A stretch of 64,000 bases of DNA from Afipia sp. (GTDB taxonomy: Bacteria > Pseudomonadota > Alphaproteobacteria > Rhizobiales > Xanthobacteraceae), in NCBI GenBank assembly GCA_016201045.1, contig JACQDM010000002.1:558001-622000 (forward strand). Reading direction: 5' to 3'. The position numbers and the translations under genes are program-made. Below, one piece after another: positions 35,018 to 43,931 of this stretch; within the stretch, counting starts at the first letter, position 1, and the number at the start of each line of letters is the position of its first letter. The notes under the pieces were generated by a model, which saw only the letters and a program-made list of their open reading frames with translations, was not told the origin of the DNA and made no database searches.

Positions 35018-35323
35018 ATGACGAAACCGATAGAAACTTGCGATGCGCTTATCGCTTATTGCCGTCATAACGATAGAGTATGCCCACAGCCGCAACTTTG
35101 GCAGCAACTTTGGGAAAAACTGCCGAATCGGAAGCAGATTGGCGTGGGATGGGAGCCGTCGCTGCCGCTGATCTTGGCCGCGTGGCATGACACACCAGCA
35201 ATGTTAAAGATGTTACGACTGGCAGAGCATATTGAATGGGCCGATCGGCACAATAAACTGCAAGAAATAGCCTCCTTCTTGCGCGAGCTTCCGGAAGAAT
35301 CCTGGCATCATATTGGTGACTAA
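35018..35323 (+). CDS. Unknown third gene of the brnTA operon
   Basis: ATG directly follows the brnA stop codon (TGA-ATG, no gap), so translation is probably coupled. The 101-residue helical product is Trp- and Leu-rich ([50 protein letters not shown]) with no membrane segment. No family recognised; it could be an unrelated cytoplasmic protein or an accessory to the toxin-antitoxin pair. The fumarase start is 2 bp past its stop. Confidence 0.7.
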   Translation: MTKPIETCDALIAYCRHNDRVCPQPQLWQQLWEKLPNRKQIGVGWEPSLPLILAAWHDTPAMLKMLRLAEHIEWADRHNKLQEIASFLRELPEESWHHIGD

Positions 35324-35324
35324 C

Positions 35325-36977
35325 ATGAACGCCCCGACCGCCATCCCGACACCCAAAGCCGTCCCGCCCTACAAGCACACGCCGCTGTTTCCCTTAGGCG
35401 CGGACAAGACGCCGTACCGGAAAATCACCACCGACGGCGTGCGCGTCGAGAAGGTGATGGGCAAGGACATGCTGGTGGTGTCGCGCGAGGCGCTGCGGGC
35501 GCTCTCCGAGGCCGCGTTCGGCGACATCAATCATTATCTGCGCCCGGGACATCTCAAGCAGCTTCGCAAGATTCTCGACGACTCCGAGGCGAGCGACAAC
35601 GACAAGTTCGTCGCGTTCGATTTTCTGAAGAACGCCAATATCGCTGCCGGCGGTATCCTGCCGATGTGTCAGGACACCGGCACCGCGATCATCATGGGCA
35701 AGAAGGGCTGCAACGTCATCACCGACGGCGAGGACGAGGCGGCGTTGTCTGAGGGCGCGCGTGACGCCTATCTGCGGCGCAATCTGCGTTATTCTCAGGT
35801 CGCCCCTCTCTCCATGTTCGAGGAGAAGAACACAGCCAACAACATGCCCGCGCAGTGCGAGATCTACGCGGAAGGCGACGATGCGTACAAATTCATGTTC
35901 ATGGCCAAGGGTGGCGGTTCGGCAAACAAGTCATTTCTGTTTCAGGGCACACCGTCGTTGCTGACGCGCGACCGGCTGCTCGCGTTCCTGAAAGAGAAGG
36001 TGCTCACCCTCGGCACCGCCGCGTGTCCGCCGTATCATCTGGCCATCGTCATCGGCGGCACCTCCGCTGAACTCTGCATGAAGACGGTGAAGCTCGCATC
36101 CGCGCGCTATCTCGATGAATTGCCGACGCATGGTTCGCCGGACGGCAACGCGTTCCGCGATCTCGAGATGGAGCAGGAAATTCTCAAGATGACGCAGAGC
36201 CTCGGCGTCGGCGCGCAGTTCGGCGGCAAATATTTCTGTCACGACGTGCGCGTGATCCGCATGCCGCGCCACGGCGCGTCGCTGCCGATCGGGCTTGGCG
36301 TGTCATGCGCGGCGGATCGCCAGGTACTCGGCAAGATCACCAAGGACGGCGTTTACCTGGAAGAACTCGAACATCATCCCGCGCAATATCTGCCGGAGGT
36401 CGAGAGCAAGCTCGGCGGCGAGGTGGTGAAAATCGATCTCAACCAGCCGATGGATGAGATTCGCAAGACGCTGTCGCGCTATCCAATCAAGACGCGGCTG
36501 TCGCTGACCGGCACGCTGATCGTTGCGCGCGACGCGGCGCATGCGAAACTGCGCGAGCGCCTGGACAAGGGCGAGACGCTGCCGGATTATTTCAAGAACC
36601 ATCCTATCTATTACGCGGGTCCGGCGAAGACGCCGGAGGGTTATGCGTCCGGCGCGTTCGGACCTACAACGGCAGGCCGCATGGATTCTTTCGTCGATCA
36701 GTTTCAGGCCGCCGGCGGCTCGATGGTGATGCTGGCGAAAGGAAATCGTGCCTCCGTGGTGCGCGATGCGTGCAAGAAATACGGCGGATTTTATCTCGGC
36801 TCGGTCGGGGGATCGGCGGCGAATCTCGCCGAGCATTGCATCAAGAAGGTCGAGGTCGTCGAGTATCCCGAGCTTGGCATGGAAGCGATCTGGAAAATCG
36901 AGGTCGAGGATTTTCCCGCCTTCATCATTATCGACGACAAGGGCAACGACTTTTTCAAGGAATTGAATTTGGGGTAA
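35325..36977 (+). CDS. fumA: Fumarate hydratase class I (4Fe-4S)
   Basis: Interconverts fumarate and malate in the TCA cycle. The 550-residue protein has the class I two-domain layout: N-terminal domain with [21 protein letters not shown] and [16 protein letters not shown], then [20 protein letters not shown], and a C-terminal beta domain ([50 protein letters not shown]). The cysteines in PMCQD, ACPPYH and VSCAAD are the expected cluster ligands. Length fits the enterobacterial FumA/FumB type (about 550). The start lies 2 bp after the previous stop. Confidence 0.95.
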   Translation: MNAPTAIPTPKAVPPYKHTPLFPLGADKTPYRKITTDGVRVEKVMGKDMLVVSREALRALSEAAFGDINHYLRPGHLKQLRKILDDSEASDNDKFVAFDFLKNANIAAGGILPMCQDTGTAIIMGKKGCNVITDGEDEAALSEGARDAYLRRNLRYSQVAPLSMFEEKNTANNMPAQCEIYAEGDDAYKFMFMAKGGGSANKSFLFQGTPSLLTRDRLLAFLKEKVLTLGTAACPPYHLAIVIGGTSAELCMKTVKLASARYLDELPTHGSPDGNAFRDLEMEQEILKMTQSLGVGAQFGGKYFCHDVRVIRMPRHGASLPIGLGVSCAADRQVLGKITKDGVYLEELEHHPAQYLPEVESKLGGEVVKIDLNQPMDEIRKTLSRYPIKTRLSLTGTLIVARDAAHAKLRERLDKGETLPDYFKNHPIYYAGPAKTPEGYASGAFGPTTAGRMDSFVDQFQAAGGSMVMLAKGNRASVVRDACKKYGGFYLGSVGGSAANLAEHCIKKVEVVEYPELGMEAIWKIEVEDFPAFIIIDDKGNDFFKELNLG

Positions 36978-37110
36978 TTTTTTATCTCCGGCGCCTTTCT
37001 TGGCGCGAAATGAGGCCGACGTCTCCGCATTCCCGTATCGAAATTCATGTTCGCATTTTTTAATGCTGGCATGATAGTTGCCTGTTGGATGTTTTGGCAT
37101 TGGAGCTGTT

Positions 37111-38985
37111 GTGGACGCGCTCAATCATCAGTCTTCCCGCGATACCGAGTTGCTGCTGCAGGGAGGGTACGCCGTCCAGACCCCTTTGCAGCAATTTCTC
37201 GAAGCGTGTCACGAGGAATTCGCGGTCAATCAATCCGGGAATCTCGCAGACTATATTCCCGAACTGGCGCGGGTCGATCCGTCCGGCTTCGGAATAGCAA
37301 TCGCCACGATTGATGGGCATGTTTACGAAGTCGGCGACAGCCGCGTCCCGTTCACGATTCAATCGGTCTCAAAGGCCTTCGTTTTTGCCCTTGCCCTTGA
37401 GCTTCTTGGCGAGGATCGCGTCGAGGCTGCCATCGGCGTCGAGCCGAGCGGCGAAGCGTTTAACTCGATCAGGCTGACATCCGACAACAAACCCTTCAAT
37501 CCGATGGTGAATGCCGGCGCGATCGCCTGTTCCGGGCTGATCTACCGGGTCGAAGGAAAGAATGCATTCGAGCGTATCCGTCAGTCGCTTTGTGCATTCG
37601 CCGGACGCGATCTGGATGTCGATGAGTCGGTCTTCGAATCCGAACGTGCCACCGGCAATCGCAATCGCGCGATTGCGTGGCTCCTTCACAATTATGCGGT
37701 GGTCGAAAACCACGTCGATGACGTTCTCGACGCCTATTTTCGCCAGTGCGCCGTTCTGGTGACGGCGCGCGATCTTGCGGTGATGGCGGGCACGCTGGCA
37801 AATCGCGGCATCAACCCGATCACCGGGAAGCAGGTCATCAAGCCGCATGTCGTCGCGCGCGTTCTGTCCGTCATGACCAGTTCAGGCATGTACGACTATG
37901 CGGGCGAATGGATCTATCGTGTGGGCATCCCTGCCAAGAGCGGCGTCGGCGGCGGAATCGTTGCGGCGCTCCCCGCGCAAATCGGTCTTGGAACCTATTC
38001 GCCCCGTCTTGACAGTCATGGCAACAGCGTGCGCGGCCTTGAGGTGTGCAAGGCCATCTCGTCGCGTTTCGATCTTCATGTGCTCAATCGCAACGCCGAT
38101 GTGCGAACATGCGTGATGTCGGACTACGACATTTCATCCGTGTCGTCGCGCCGCAGCCGCCAGCCCCACGAACAGCAAATTCTTGAGGATCGGCACGACG
38201 ACGTTCGGGTGCTTGAACTGGTCGGGGCGCTGAATTTCGCGGCCATCGACTACATCACGCGCCGGCTCGCCGGCACCCAATCGAAGGCGTCTTTACTCGT
38301 ACTCGATTTTCGCAGGGTGCCCGACCTGACAATGGCCGGCAGCCGCCTGCTGGCCAGCACGATTAAAACGCTTGGCGGACTTGGCATCACCGTCATTTTG
38401 TCGGGCGTGGAAGCGACGTCGAATTTAATCAGCACCGTTGTCTCGCTAACCGGAGACGACCGCAAGCCGCGGCACTTCCTGCTGCTGGACGACGCGATCG
38501 AATGGGCCGAAGACCAGATTATTTATCGCTTTGGCGGCTTTTCGGTCGTCAAGGAAACCTCGCATCTCAAGGAACAAGCTCTGCTTGCCGATTTGACGGA
38601 AGCGGAAATCGAGGCGATTACATCCCTCGCGACTGCGCGGCACTACAAGCCGGGGCAGCAGATCGTCAAAGCCGGTGAAATCGCCAATTCAGTCTTCTTT
38701 CTCCAAAGCGGCATGGTCAGCATCAAGCTGCCAAGCGGCGTCCGGCTGGCTTCGCTGGGGCCGGGAAAAGAGTTCGGTGAAATGGCGATGATCGAACGCA
38801 CGCGCAGCGCGGACGTCTGGGCCGATACCGACGTGCAGTGCCTTGAACTCCCCATCGACGCTCTCACCGGACATGGGGCTTTATACCCGGCCGTCAGCCT
38901 TCGCATTCTCAAGAATCTTTCGGCCGTGATCGCGCGCCGGCTCATTCAGGCGAATGCAAAGATCGATGTGCTGAGCGCTTACTGA
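37111..38985 (+). CDS. glsA: Glutaminase with STAS and cyclic nucleotide-binding domains
   Basis: The first about 310 residues are a beta-lactamase-like glutaminase: FTIQSVSKAFVFALALE with the S-x-x-K nucleophile motif, NKPFNPMVNAGAIACSGLI, and GIPAKSGVGGGIVAALP. It converts glutamine to glutamate and ammonia. Next is a STAS domain at about 350-460 (VRVLELVGALNFAAIDYI; LLVLDFRRVPDLTMAGSRLL). Last is a cNMP-binding domain at about 485-605 (HYKPGQQIVKAGEIANSVFFLQSG; LGPGKEFGEMAMIERTRSADVWADTDVQCLEL). GTG 37111 is chosen because GGAG sits 5 bp upstream. Free-standing glutaminases are about 300 residues, so this is a three-domain fusion of 624. Confidence 0.92.
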   Translation: MDALNHQSSRDTELLLQGGYAVQTPLQQFLEACHEEFAVNQSGNLADYIPELARVDPSGFGIAIATIDGHVYEVGDSRVPFTIQSVSKAFVFALALELLGEDRVEAAIGVEPSGEAFNSIRLTSDNKPFNPMVNAGAIACSGLIYRVEGKNAFERIRQSLCAFAGRDLDVDESVFESERATGNRNRAIAWLLHNYAVVENHVDDVLDAYFRQCAVLVTARDLAVMAGTLANRGINPITGKQVIKPHVVARVLSVMTSSGMYDYAGEWIYRVGIPAKSGVGGGIVAALPAQIGLGTYSPRLDSHGNSVRGLEVCKAISSRFDLHVLNRNADVRTCVMSDYDISSVSSRRSRQPHEQQILEDRHDDVRVLELVGALNFAAIDYITRRLAGTQSKASLLVLDFRRVPDLTMAGSRLLASTIKTLGGLGITVILSGVEATSNLISTVVSLTGDDRKPRHFLLLDDAIEWAEDQIIYRFGGFSVVKETSHLKEQALLADLTEAEIEAITSLATARHYKPGQQIVKAGEIANSVFFLQSGMVSIKLPSGVRLASLGPGKEFGEMAMIERTRSADVWADTDVQCLELPIDALTGHGALYPAVSLRILKNLSAVIARRLIQANAKIDVLSAY

Positions 38986-39000
38986 CGCTGCGGACTAGCC

Positions 39001-39297
39001 TCAGGCGCGGCTTCCCTTGAACGGGAACGAGCCCATAGGGCCGATGCCCATGTCGCCTTCGATGACGTCGCCGTTGACCTTGCCGGTGAAGGCGAGCGTC
39101 AGCGGCATCGGGTTGGTGATCTTCACCTTCCACGCCACGTCGTTGCCGTTGACGGTGCCGTCGAAAATCTCGATCTCGTTGCCTTCGGCCGATTGCTTGC
39201 CGGTCAATGCACTGCCCGCGCTCTTGAGCGACAGTCCTGCGTCGCGATCGCCCATCGGCGTGCTCATCGTGATTTTCCAGTTTCCGTCGACCGCCAT
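39001..39297 (-). CDS. Conserved 98-residue beta-rich protein
   Basis: No family named with certainty. The product is a small beta-rich domain (GNWKITMSTPMGDRDAGLSL; KVKITNPMPLTLAFTGKVNG) ending GDMGIGPMGSFPFKGSRA. The pattern matches short alphaproteobacterial proteins of unknown function. No signal peptide. It converges on glsA with a 15-bp gap. Confidence 0.75.
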   Translation of the reverse strand: MAVDGNWKITMSTPMGDRDAGLSLKSAGSALTGKQSAEGNEIEIFDGTVNGNDVAWKVKITNPMPLTLAFTGKVNGDVIEGDMGIGPMGSFPFKGSRA

Positions 39298-39386
39298 GAT
39301 GTCCCCCTAGGTGTCGGTATCGTTGATGTGGACGGTGATAGGTGTTCGCAGCCAGTGAGGCAAGCGACAGACTGTCGCCCGGTAAA

Positions 39387-39917
39387 CTATTCGCTGCCGC
39401 CGAATGCGTTTCCGCTTTGTACGGAGCATGACGGCGATCCGGTCGCCGCGGTCACAGTATACATGCGTCCGTCCGGCCCCTTGCGCCTGATCGCCGCGCC
39501 GCCGCTTTTTGCATCGACCACCTGCACCGTGCAGCTCGTAAAACCGGGGTCGAATGTCGCGATATACTGCCGTGCACCGCTTTCGAAGGCTTCGGTGCCC
39601 ACGAGGCGATTGCCTTCGAGCCGCACGCTGCCTTTCGCGCCGGCGTCTTCCGGGCCGCGCTCGCCGCTGCGCGCTGCTTTGCCGCCGCGCAAGCTCATGC
39701 GCAGGAAGGTTCGCCCGGCTGAGCTGATATAGACCGTCCGGGTGTTGATGTTGGTGTACGAGCGCTGCTGGCCGTCATCCGACGTTGCGATGCCGGACGT
39801 ACTCCACGACATCGTGACTGTTTTGTTGAACGCCTCGGAGGCCGCGGCATGTGCTGTACTGGCGATGAGTGCGATCGCGACGGAAAATACCGATGCTAAA
39901 ACAACATTGCGCGACAT
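39387..39917 (-). CDS. Secreted hypothetical protein (176 aa)
   Basis: A signal peptide (VVLASVFSVAIALIASTAHAA) is followed by a beta-rich Ser/Thr/Gly domain with two cysteines (GFTSCTVQVVDA; GSPSCSVQSGNA) that may form a disulfide. Ribosome site GGGAGGATTT fixes ATG 39917 although the frame is open to 40040. No family recognised. Confidence 0.78.
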   Translation of the reverse strand: MSRNVVLASVFSVAIALIASTAHAAASEAFNKTVTMSWSTSGIATSDDGQQRSYTNINTRTVYISSAGRTFLRMSLRGGKAARSGERGPEDAGAKGSVRLEGNRLVGTEAFESGARQYIATFDPGFTSCTVQVVDAKSGGAAIRRKGPDGRMYTVTAATGSPSCSVQSGNAFGGSE

Positions 39918-39993
39918 GTCGAAATCCTCCCAGACAATCGGCGCCGGCGAAAAATGCTTTGGGCAATTTTTAAGTTGCGATCTTAAGCCGCGT

Positions 39994-40554
39994 TCATCGC
40001 GCCTGCAACGCCGCCGCGCGCAGCCGTCGCGTGATGACAATGCGGGTGATAAGGTATTGCGTTGCGAACGCTGCGATCTTCGCGCCCACCGCGATCACCG
40101 TGACGTAGAAGGCCCAGAGCTTGACGTCGCCCGTCAGCGCCGTCGCAATGACGCCCGCGCCGAGCATGAACATCAGAACGGCCCATGCGTACCCTGCGAT
40201 CGTGACGACGTCAGCCGCATTCTCCTTCACGATGTCGGGCGAGTAGCGAAGCATCCAACCGCGACGGAGCATGATCGCGCCGATGGCGAAATGCGCGATA
40301 GACGGCTTCATCAGCACGAAGCGCGGATCGTTGGTGAGGAGGGTGGCCGAGCCGAGCACGATGACGAGCGCAAGGCTCGCCCACGTCATGACGTCGATTT
40401 TTCGCTTGGTGATGCGCGAATAGATGAACTGCGCGATGGCGCCTGCAATCGCAACGCCCGTCGCGATCAGGACGTCGCCGGTTGCAAGATAGACCGCCAG
40501 AAAAACGATGGTCGAAAAGAAATCCGCAAAGAGTTGTTTGAAAACGTTTGCCAT
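39994..40554 (-). CDS. YciB/septation protein A-like inner membrane protein
   Basis: A 186-residue protein with five hydrophobic segments and the YciB/IspZ pattern: FFSTIVFLAVYLATGDVLIATGVAIAGA, then ITKRKIDVMTWASLALVIVLGSATLLTNDPRFVLMKPSIAHFAIGA. YciB proteins affect septation and envelope integrity in enterobacteria. It is third in a - strand run with two other membrane proteins, facing a divergent TetR gene. Confidence 0.85.
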   Translation of the reverse strand: MANVFKQLFADFFSTIVFLAVYLATGDVLIATGVAIAGAIAQFIYSRITKRKIDVMTWASLALVIVLGSATLLTNDPRFVLMKPSIAHFAIGAIMLRRGWMLRYSPDIVKENAADVVTIAGYAWAVLMFMLGAGVIATALTGDVKLWAFYVTVIAVGAKIAAFATQYLITRIVITRRLRAAALQAR

Positions 40555-40608
40555 TGCGCGGTTTTCACACGCAATGGCCGGTGGTGCAAGCCGGGTGGGG
40601 CGCCGGCA

Positions 40609-40959
40609 TCAGAGCAACGGTGCCGCAGTGAGCTTCGCTTCGGTCGCATGCAGAGCCGCACGGCAGCTGCAAGGCGTCACGTGCGCGCGGGTCTGCTCGC
40701 TGACATGGGCCTGCGGCAGCGTCGCGGCGTAGGCGTCGTCGCCTTTCAGCGACAGGCCGGTCAGCGCGAACACGATGGCGAGGCTTGCGAGAAGAAGCAC
40801 AGCGGAGCGGTGCTGGGCGCGGCGAATGAAGAATTGCACGATGGCGGTCGCGGTCGCGACCACGGCTGCGGTGAGTACATCGCCGGCGAGCAGGAAAGTC
40901 GCGAAGAAGACGGCGGTGGAGAGAAAGCTGAGAATCGAATTCAGGAATGTGCGGGCCAT
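40609..40959 (-). CDS. Short YciB-like paralog
   Basis: A 116-residue protein whose first about 75 residues align with the neighbouring YciB-like product (F-STAVFFATFLLAGDVLTAAVVATATAIVQFFIRR; ASLAIVFALTGLSLKGDD) but which then ends in a soluble tail with two cysteines (HVTPCSCRAALHATEAKL). It keeps only the first two or three membrane segments. A degenerate duplicate or a regulatory partner are both possible. It starts 54 bp upstream of the full-length paralog. Confidence 0.75.
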   Translation of the reverse strand: MARTFLNSILSFLSTAVFFATFLLAGDVLTAAVVATATAIVQFFIRRAQHRSAVLLLASLAIVFALTGLSLKGDDAYAATLPQAHVSEQTRAHVTPCSCRAALHATEAKLTAAPLL

Positions 40960-41028
40960 GATGCCCTCCTTTAAGTGTCGTCGAATTGTGCTGGGTTGAA
41001 TATTGGTCGCTTTGGCAGGCCTTTCGGT

Positions 41029-41595
41029 TCAAACGCCCTTGGCTGCGGTCTGAGCTGCTTCGTAAGCAACCACGCGCTTGGGGTACCACTGGGTGAACAA
41101 TGTCGCGGTGTTGCGGGCGACGAAGGCGATGCCGACGATGATCCAGATCGGAAGATCGGCGACATAGAGCGTCAGTGCGTCGGCTGCGAACATCAGCGCG
41201 AAAGCTGCGGTCCATACGCCCGTGAGAATGTAGTTCGTCTCCATGAAACGCGGGCGCATCTGCGTCTCTGCATCGACCATCTCGCGGGCGTATTGCAGCG
41301 TGAACGGGCGGCGGATCGCCAGCGAAACCAGTGCAATCGCAGCGAGCGCGCCGTCGACCGCAAGCCGCGTGGTCGTTGCGCTGACGGGGCTGGCCAGCGT
41401 GTGATAGGCGAGGATGATTGAGAAGGCCGCGAGCGCACCGAGCGTGATGACTTTGAGCGAGCGGCCGTTGAATTGCTCCCACGTAAGCACCGCCGCGGCC
41501 ACAAGAGCCGATGCTGCAAGGCTTGCGGCGATGGTCGAGGTCATCATCAGCGCCGCGAAAGTCGCGAAAGGGGCAAGGATGAGAAAGAGGGTCAT
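41029..41595 (-). CDS. Polytopic membrane protein in a TetR-linked operon
   Basis: A 188-residue protein with six hydrophobic segments and the loop RRPFTLQYAREMVDAETQMRPRFMETNYILTGVW. Segment lengths and a weak pattern (QFNGRSLKVITLGALAAFSIILAYHTL) recall the YciB fold, but the resemblance is not conclusive. First gene of the - strand run 41595-39994, divergent from tetR; an operator candidate lies 23-41 bp upstream. Confidence 0.75.
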   Translation of the reverse strand: MTLFLILAPFATFAALMMTSTIAASLAASALVAAAVLTWEQFNGRSLKVITLGALAAFSIILAYHTLASPVSATTTRLAVDGALAAIALVSLAIRRPFTLQYAREMVDAETQMRPRFMETNYILTGVWTAAFALMFAADALTLYVADLPIWIIVGIAFVARNTATLFTQWYPKRVVAYEAAQTAAKGV

Positions 41596-41617
41596 GGCGG
41601 TCGTCCCGGAGGCAGTT

Positions 41618-41689
41618 ATCTTGACGTTGTAAAGATCAAATAGGCCATGCCTTGCGCCCCGTCAAGCAAAATCTTGACACCGTCAAAAT
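41618..41689. promoter_or_regulatory. Two matching 19-bp operators between the membrane operon and tetR
   Basis: Site 1 (41618-41636) and site 2 (41671-41689) both fit the symmetric consensus ATCTTGACNNNGTCAAGAT: site 1 has one broken base pair between half sites, site 2 likewise. Site 2 overlaps a -35 element TTGACA (41674-41679) followed by TATTTT 16 bp later, which would give a tetR transcript starting at or next to the ATG. Site 1 lies just before the membrane operon. One repressor could shut both promoters. Confidence 0.68.
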
Positions 41690-41708
41690 AAGACGTATTT
41701 TCGCCCTT

Positions 41709-42446
41709 ATGAGCATCCGGGCCCCCAAAGCGGCCAAACCGGCCAATTCAGGCAAAATCGCCGTCCAAAAGGCGAAAGCGACCGCGTCTGCGCTGAAAAA
41801 GAAGGCTTTGGCGAATGCCGCGGCCACCTCGGAGCGCGCCTACCATCACGGCGATTTGCATGAGGCGTTACTGCTCGCGGCCAAGCGCGTCGCCGAGCGG
41901 GAGGGGCTTGCGGGGCTGACGCTGCGGGCCGTCGCCCGCGAGGCCGGCGTGTCGCATGCCGCACCGGCCCATCATTTCGGCGACGTAACCGGGCTTCTGA
42001 GCGAACTCGCCGCCATCGGCTTCAAGCGTTTCCGCGAGGCGATGAGTGCCGCCGCCGAGCAGGCGAAGTCTGCAGGAATCTCTGAGGGCGAGGCGCGGGC
42101 GAAGGCCTATGTCGGATTCGCGCGGGACAACCCGTGCATGTTCCAGCTGATGTTTCGTGCCGAGAAGCTCGACTACGACAGGCCGATGCTGCATGAGGCA
42201 TCGGTGCAGGCCTTCGAGAATCTGGCGCGCGCGGTCGGTGCTAAGCGCCACGAACAGGTCTCTCCCGATCGTCTGACGCTGGCGCAGGCCGCCGACATCG
42301 CGCGGCTGTGGTCGATGGTCCACGGCTTCGCGCTGCTCTATCTCGATGGCCGTCTCCACAACATCATGGCCGGCCTGCCGCCGGGCACGACGGAAGAGAC
42401 CTTGCTCGCAGCGATGCTGAAGTCCGAAGCTCCAGGGAAGTCTTAA
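41709..42446 (+). CDS. TetR-family transcriptional regulator
   Basis: A 245-residue protein with a Lys/Ala-rich N-terminal extension of about 40 residues, then a TetR helix-turn-helix domain: YHHGDLHEALLLAAKRVAEREGLAGLTLRAVAREAGVSHAAPAHHFGDVTGLLSELAAIGF. The C-terminal ligand domain has MFQLMFRAEKLDYDRPMLHEA and ADIARLWSMVHGFALLYLDGRL, a TetR WHG-type end. It probably represses itself and the divergent membrane operon through the two 19-bp sites. Ligand unknown. ATG 41709 chosen; an upstream open stretch has no support. Confidence 0.92.
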   Translation: MSIRAPKAAKPANSGKIAVQKAKATASALKKKALANAAATSERAYHHGDLHEALLLAAKRVAEREGLAGLTLRAVAREAGVSHAAPAHHFGDVTGLLSELAAIGFKRFREAMSAAAEQAKSAGISEGEARAKAYVGFARDNPCMFQLMFRAEKLDYDRPMLHEASVQAFENLARAVGAKRHEQVSPDRLTLAQAADIARLWSMVHGFALLYLDGRLHNIMAGLPPGTTEETLLAAMLKSEAPGKS

Positions 42447-42452
42447 TTATCC

Positions 42453-43064
42453 CTAATCCGGCCGCGCAAGCTCGACCGCGCGTCCGCTGTTGCCGATCAC
42501 ACGCAGACTGTCCGTTCCGCACACGAAATCGCGCGCGATCTCGTCGGCTGCCTTGCGGGCAATGTCATTGGCATTGGGATTGGCCTGCACATCGATATAG
42601 GCCACGTGGCAGGTTTTCCCCGGTGGCAGCCGCGTCACCACGAGCATGGGCTTTTCAATCGGCCTATTGTCCTTGCCGACATCGTCATTGTCGGCGAGGT
42701 GCCAGCGCTGGATCATGGCAAAGGGCCGCTTTGACTTGTCGGTGGTGCGCCACTCGATGGTATGCGTCGTCGAGCTGAACGGGCCGAACCAGGATCTAGC
42801 CGCCGGCTCGTTTTCCGCAATCTTGACGGTCCGCGCCGCCGACACGGTTTCCCGCAGATCGCCCTCGCTGATCACGACGGCAAGGCCGCCCGGACCCTTG
42901 CAGGCGCGCGTACCGCCGCCGTCATCGTTGCCCTTGTGGAGCACGCGGCAGTCTTTCGGCGCGGTGGATGTGTAGATGCTGACGATTTGGGCGGATTGCG
43001 CAGAGGCAGTGCGGGGCATAGCAAGCAAGAGGGCCGCAACGACGGTCGATGATCTGCAGGGCAT
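42453..43064 (-). CDS. Secreted hypothetical protein (203 aa)
   Basis: A signal peptide (STVVAALLLAMPRTASAQS) precedes a soluble domain with a cysteine pair region (TAPKDCRVLHKGNDDGGGTRACKGPGG) and FVCGTDSLRVIG near the C-terminus. Known only as a conserved alphaproteobacterial secreted protein. AAGGG precedes ATG 43064; the frame is open to 43136 without family or ribosome support. It converges on tetR with a 6-bp gap. Confidence 0.75.
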   Translation of the reverse strand: MPCRSSTVVAALLLAMPRTASAQSAQIVSIYTSTAPKDCRVLHKGNDDGGGTRACKGPGGLAVVISEGDLRETVSAARTVKIAENEPAARSWFGPFSSTTHTIEWRTTDKSKRPFAMIQRWHLADNDDVGKDNRPIEKPMLVVTRLPPGKTCHVAYIDVQANPNANDIARKAADEIARDFVCGTDSLRVIGNSGRAVELARPD

Positions 43065-43215
43065 TCCCGGAACCCTTCTGATGAAGCGATGTTGATGCCG
43101 ATGTGCTTGGTCGCGTCCCGTATGACAGCCGTTCAACAGTCTGAATCGAAAGACATGACATTGTCATCGGAATCGCACTACAAATGAAGTATCGATCCCG
43201 CACTCGTGAAGTTCA

Positions 43216-43899
43216 GTGAGCCTTCGTCCCGTCATGCCCGCAATTTCTGCCCGTAAGCCCTACCGTATTGGCCGTTCCCCCACTGGGCTCGGCCTCTTCG
43301 CCACCAAAAAGATCAAGAAAGGCACGCGGATCATCCGGTATTTCGGGCCGATGCTCGATTCCAAGAACAAGAAGCACGACGCGATCGACAACAAATACCT
43401 GTTCGAGATCACCAACCGCTGGACCATCGACGGCTCGGTCCGCAAGAACATTGCCCGTTACATCAACCATGCCTGCAGGCCGAACGCCGAATCCGACGTC
43501 AAGTCCAAGAAGCGCCGCGTCTATATCCGCGCGATCAAGACCATCCATCCGGGTGACGAGATCAACTACGATTACGGCACGGATTACTTCAAGGAATTCC
43601 TGAAGCCTATCGGGTGCAAATGCGCAGCCTGTGAAAAGAAGCGCGCCAAAAAGCGTGCCGAGGAACGCGCCGAAAGAGTGAGGCTCAAACTCAAGGCCGA
43701 CAAGAGGGCGCTGAAGAAAGCCGAGAAGGCCAAGCGCAAGCTCGAAAAGGCAAAAGCGAAAAAGCTGAAGTTCAGCGCGGCGCATCCCCATGCGCGCGGT
43801 ACGGGCAAGCCGAGCAAGACCAAATCGGCACGCACGAAATCGCTTCTCTCCCGGATGCCGAAAAGCCCGGCTCTCGCGAACCGGGCTTCATCGACCTGA
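43216..43899 (+). CDS. SET-domain protein with basic C-terminal tail
   Basis: A 227-residue protein. Residues about 15-125 are a SET domain: RIGRSPTGLGLFATKKIKKGTRIIRYFG, the catalytic-core NIARYINHACRPNAE, then DEINYDYGTDYF. A short post-SET segment follows (KPIGCKCAAC), with the cysteine spacing of C-x-C-x2-C zinc sites. SET enzymes transfer a methyl group from S-adenosylmethionine to lysine. The last about 90 residues are Lys/Arg/Ala-rich (KKAEKAKRKLEKAKAKK), histone H1-like. Start is GTG 43216; ATG 43234 is an alternative. Confidence 0.9.
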   Translation: MSLRPVMPAISARKPYRIGRSPTGLGLFATKKIKKGTRIIRYFGPMLDSKNKKHDAIDNKYLFEITNRWTIDGSVRKNIARYINHACRPNAESDVKSKKRRVYIRAIKTIHPGDEINYDYGTDYFKEFLKPIGCKCAACEKKRAKKRAEERAERVRLKLKADKRALKKAEKAKRKLEKAKAKKLKFSAAHPHARGTGKPSKTKSARTKSLLSRMPKSPALANRASST

Positions 43900-43931
43900 C
43901 GGCGCTGTAGCAATCGCGTGGCTTGGCCGCG

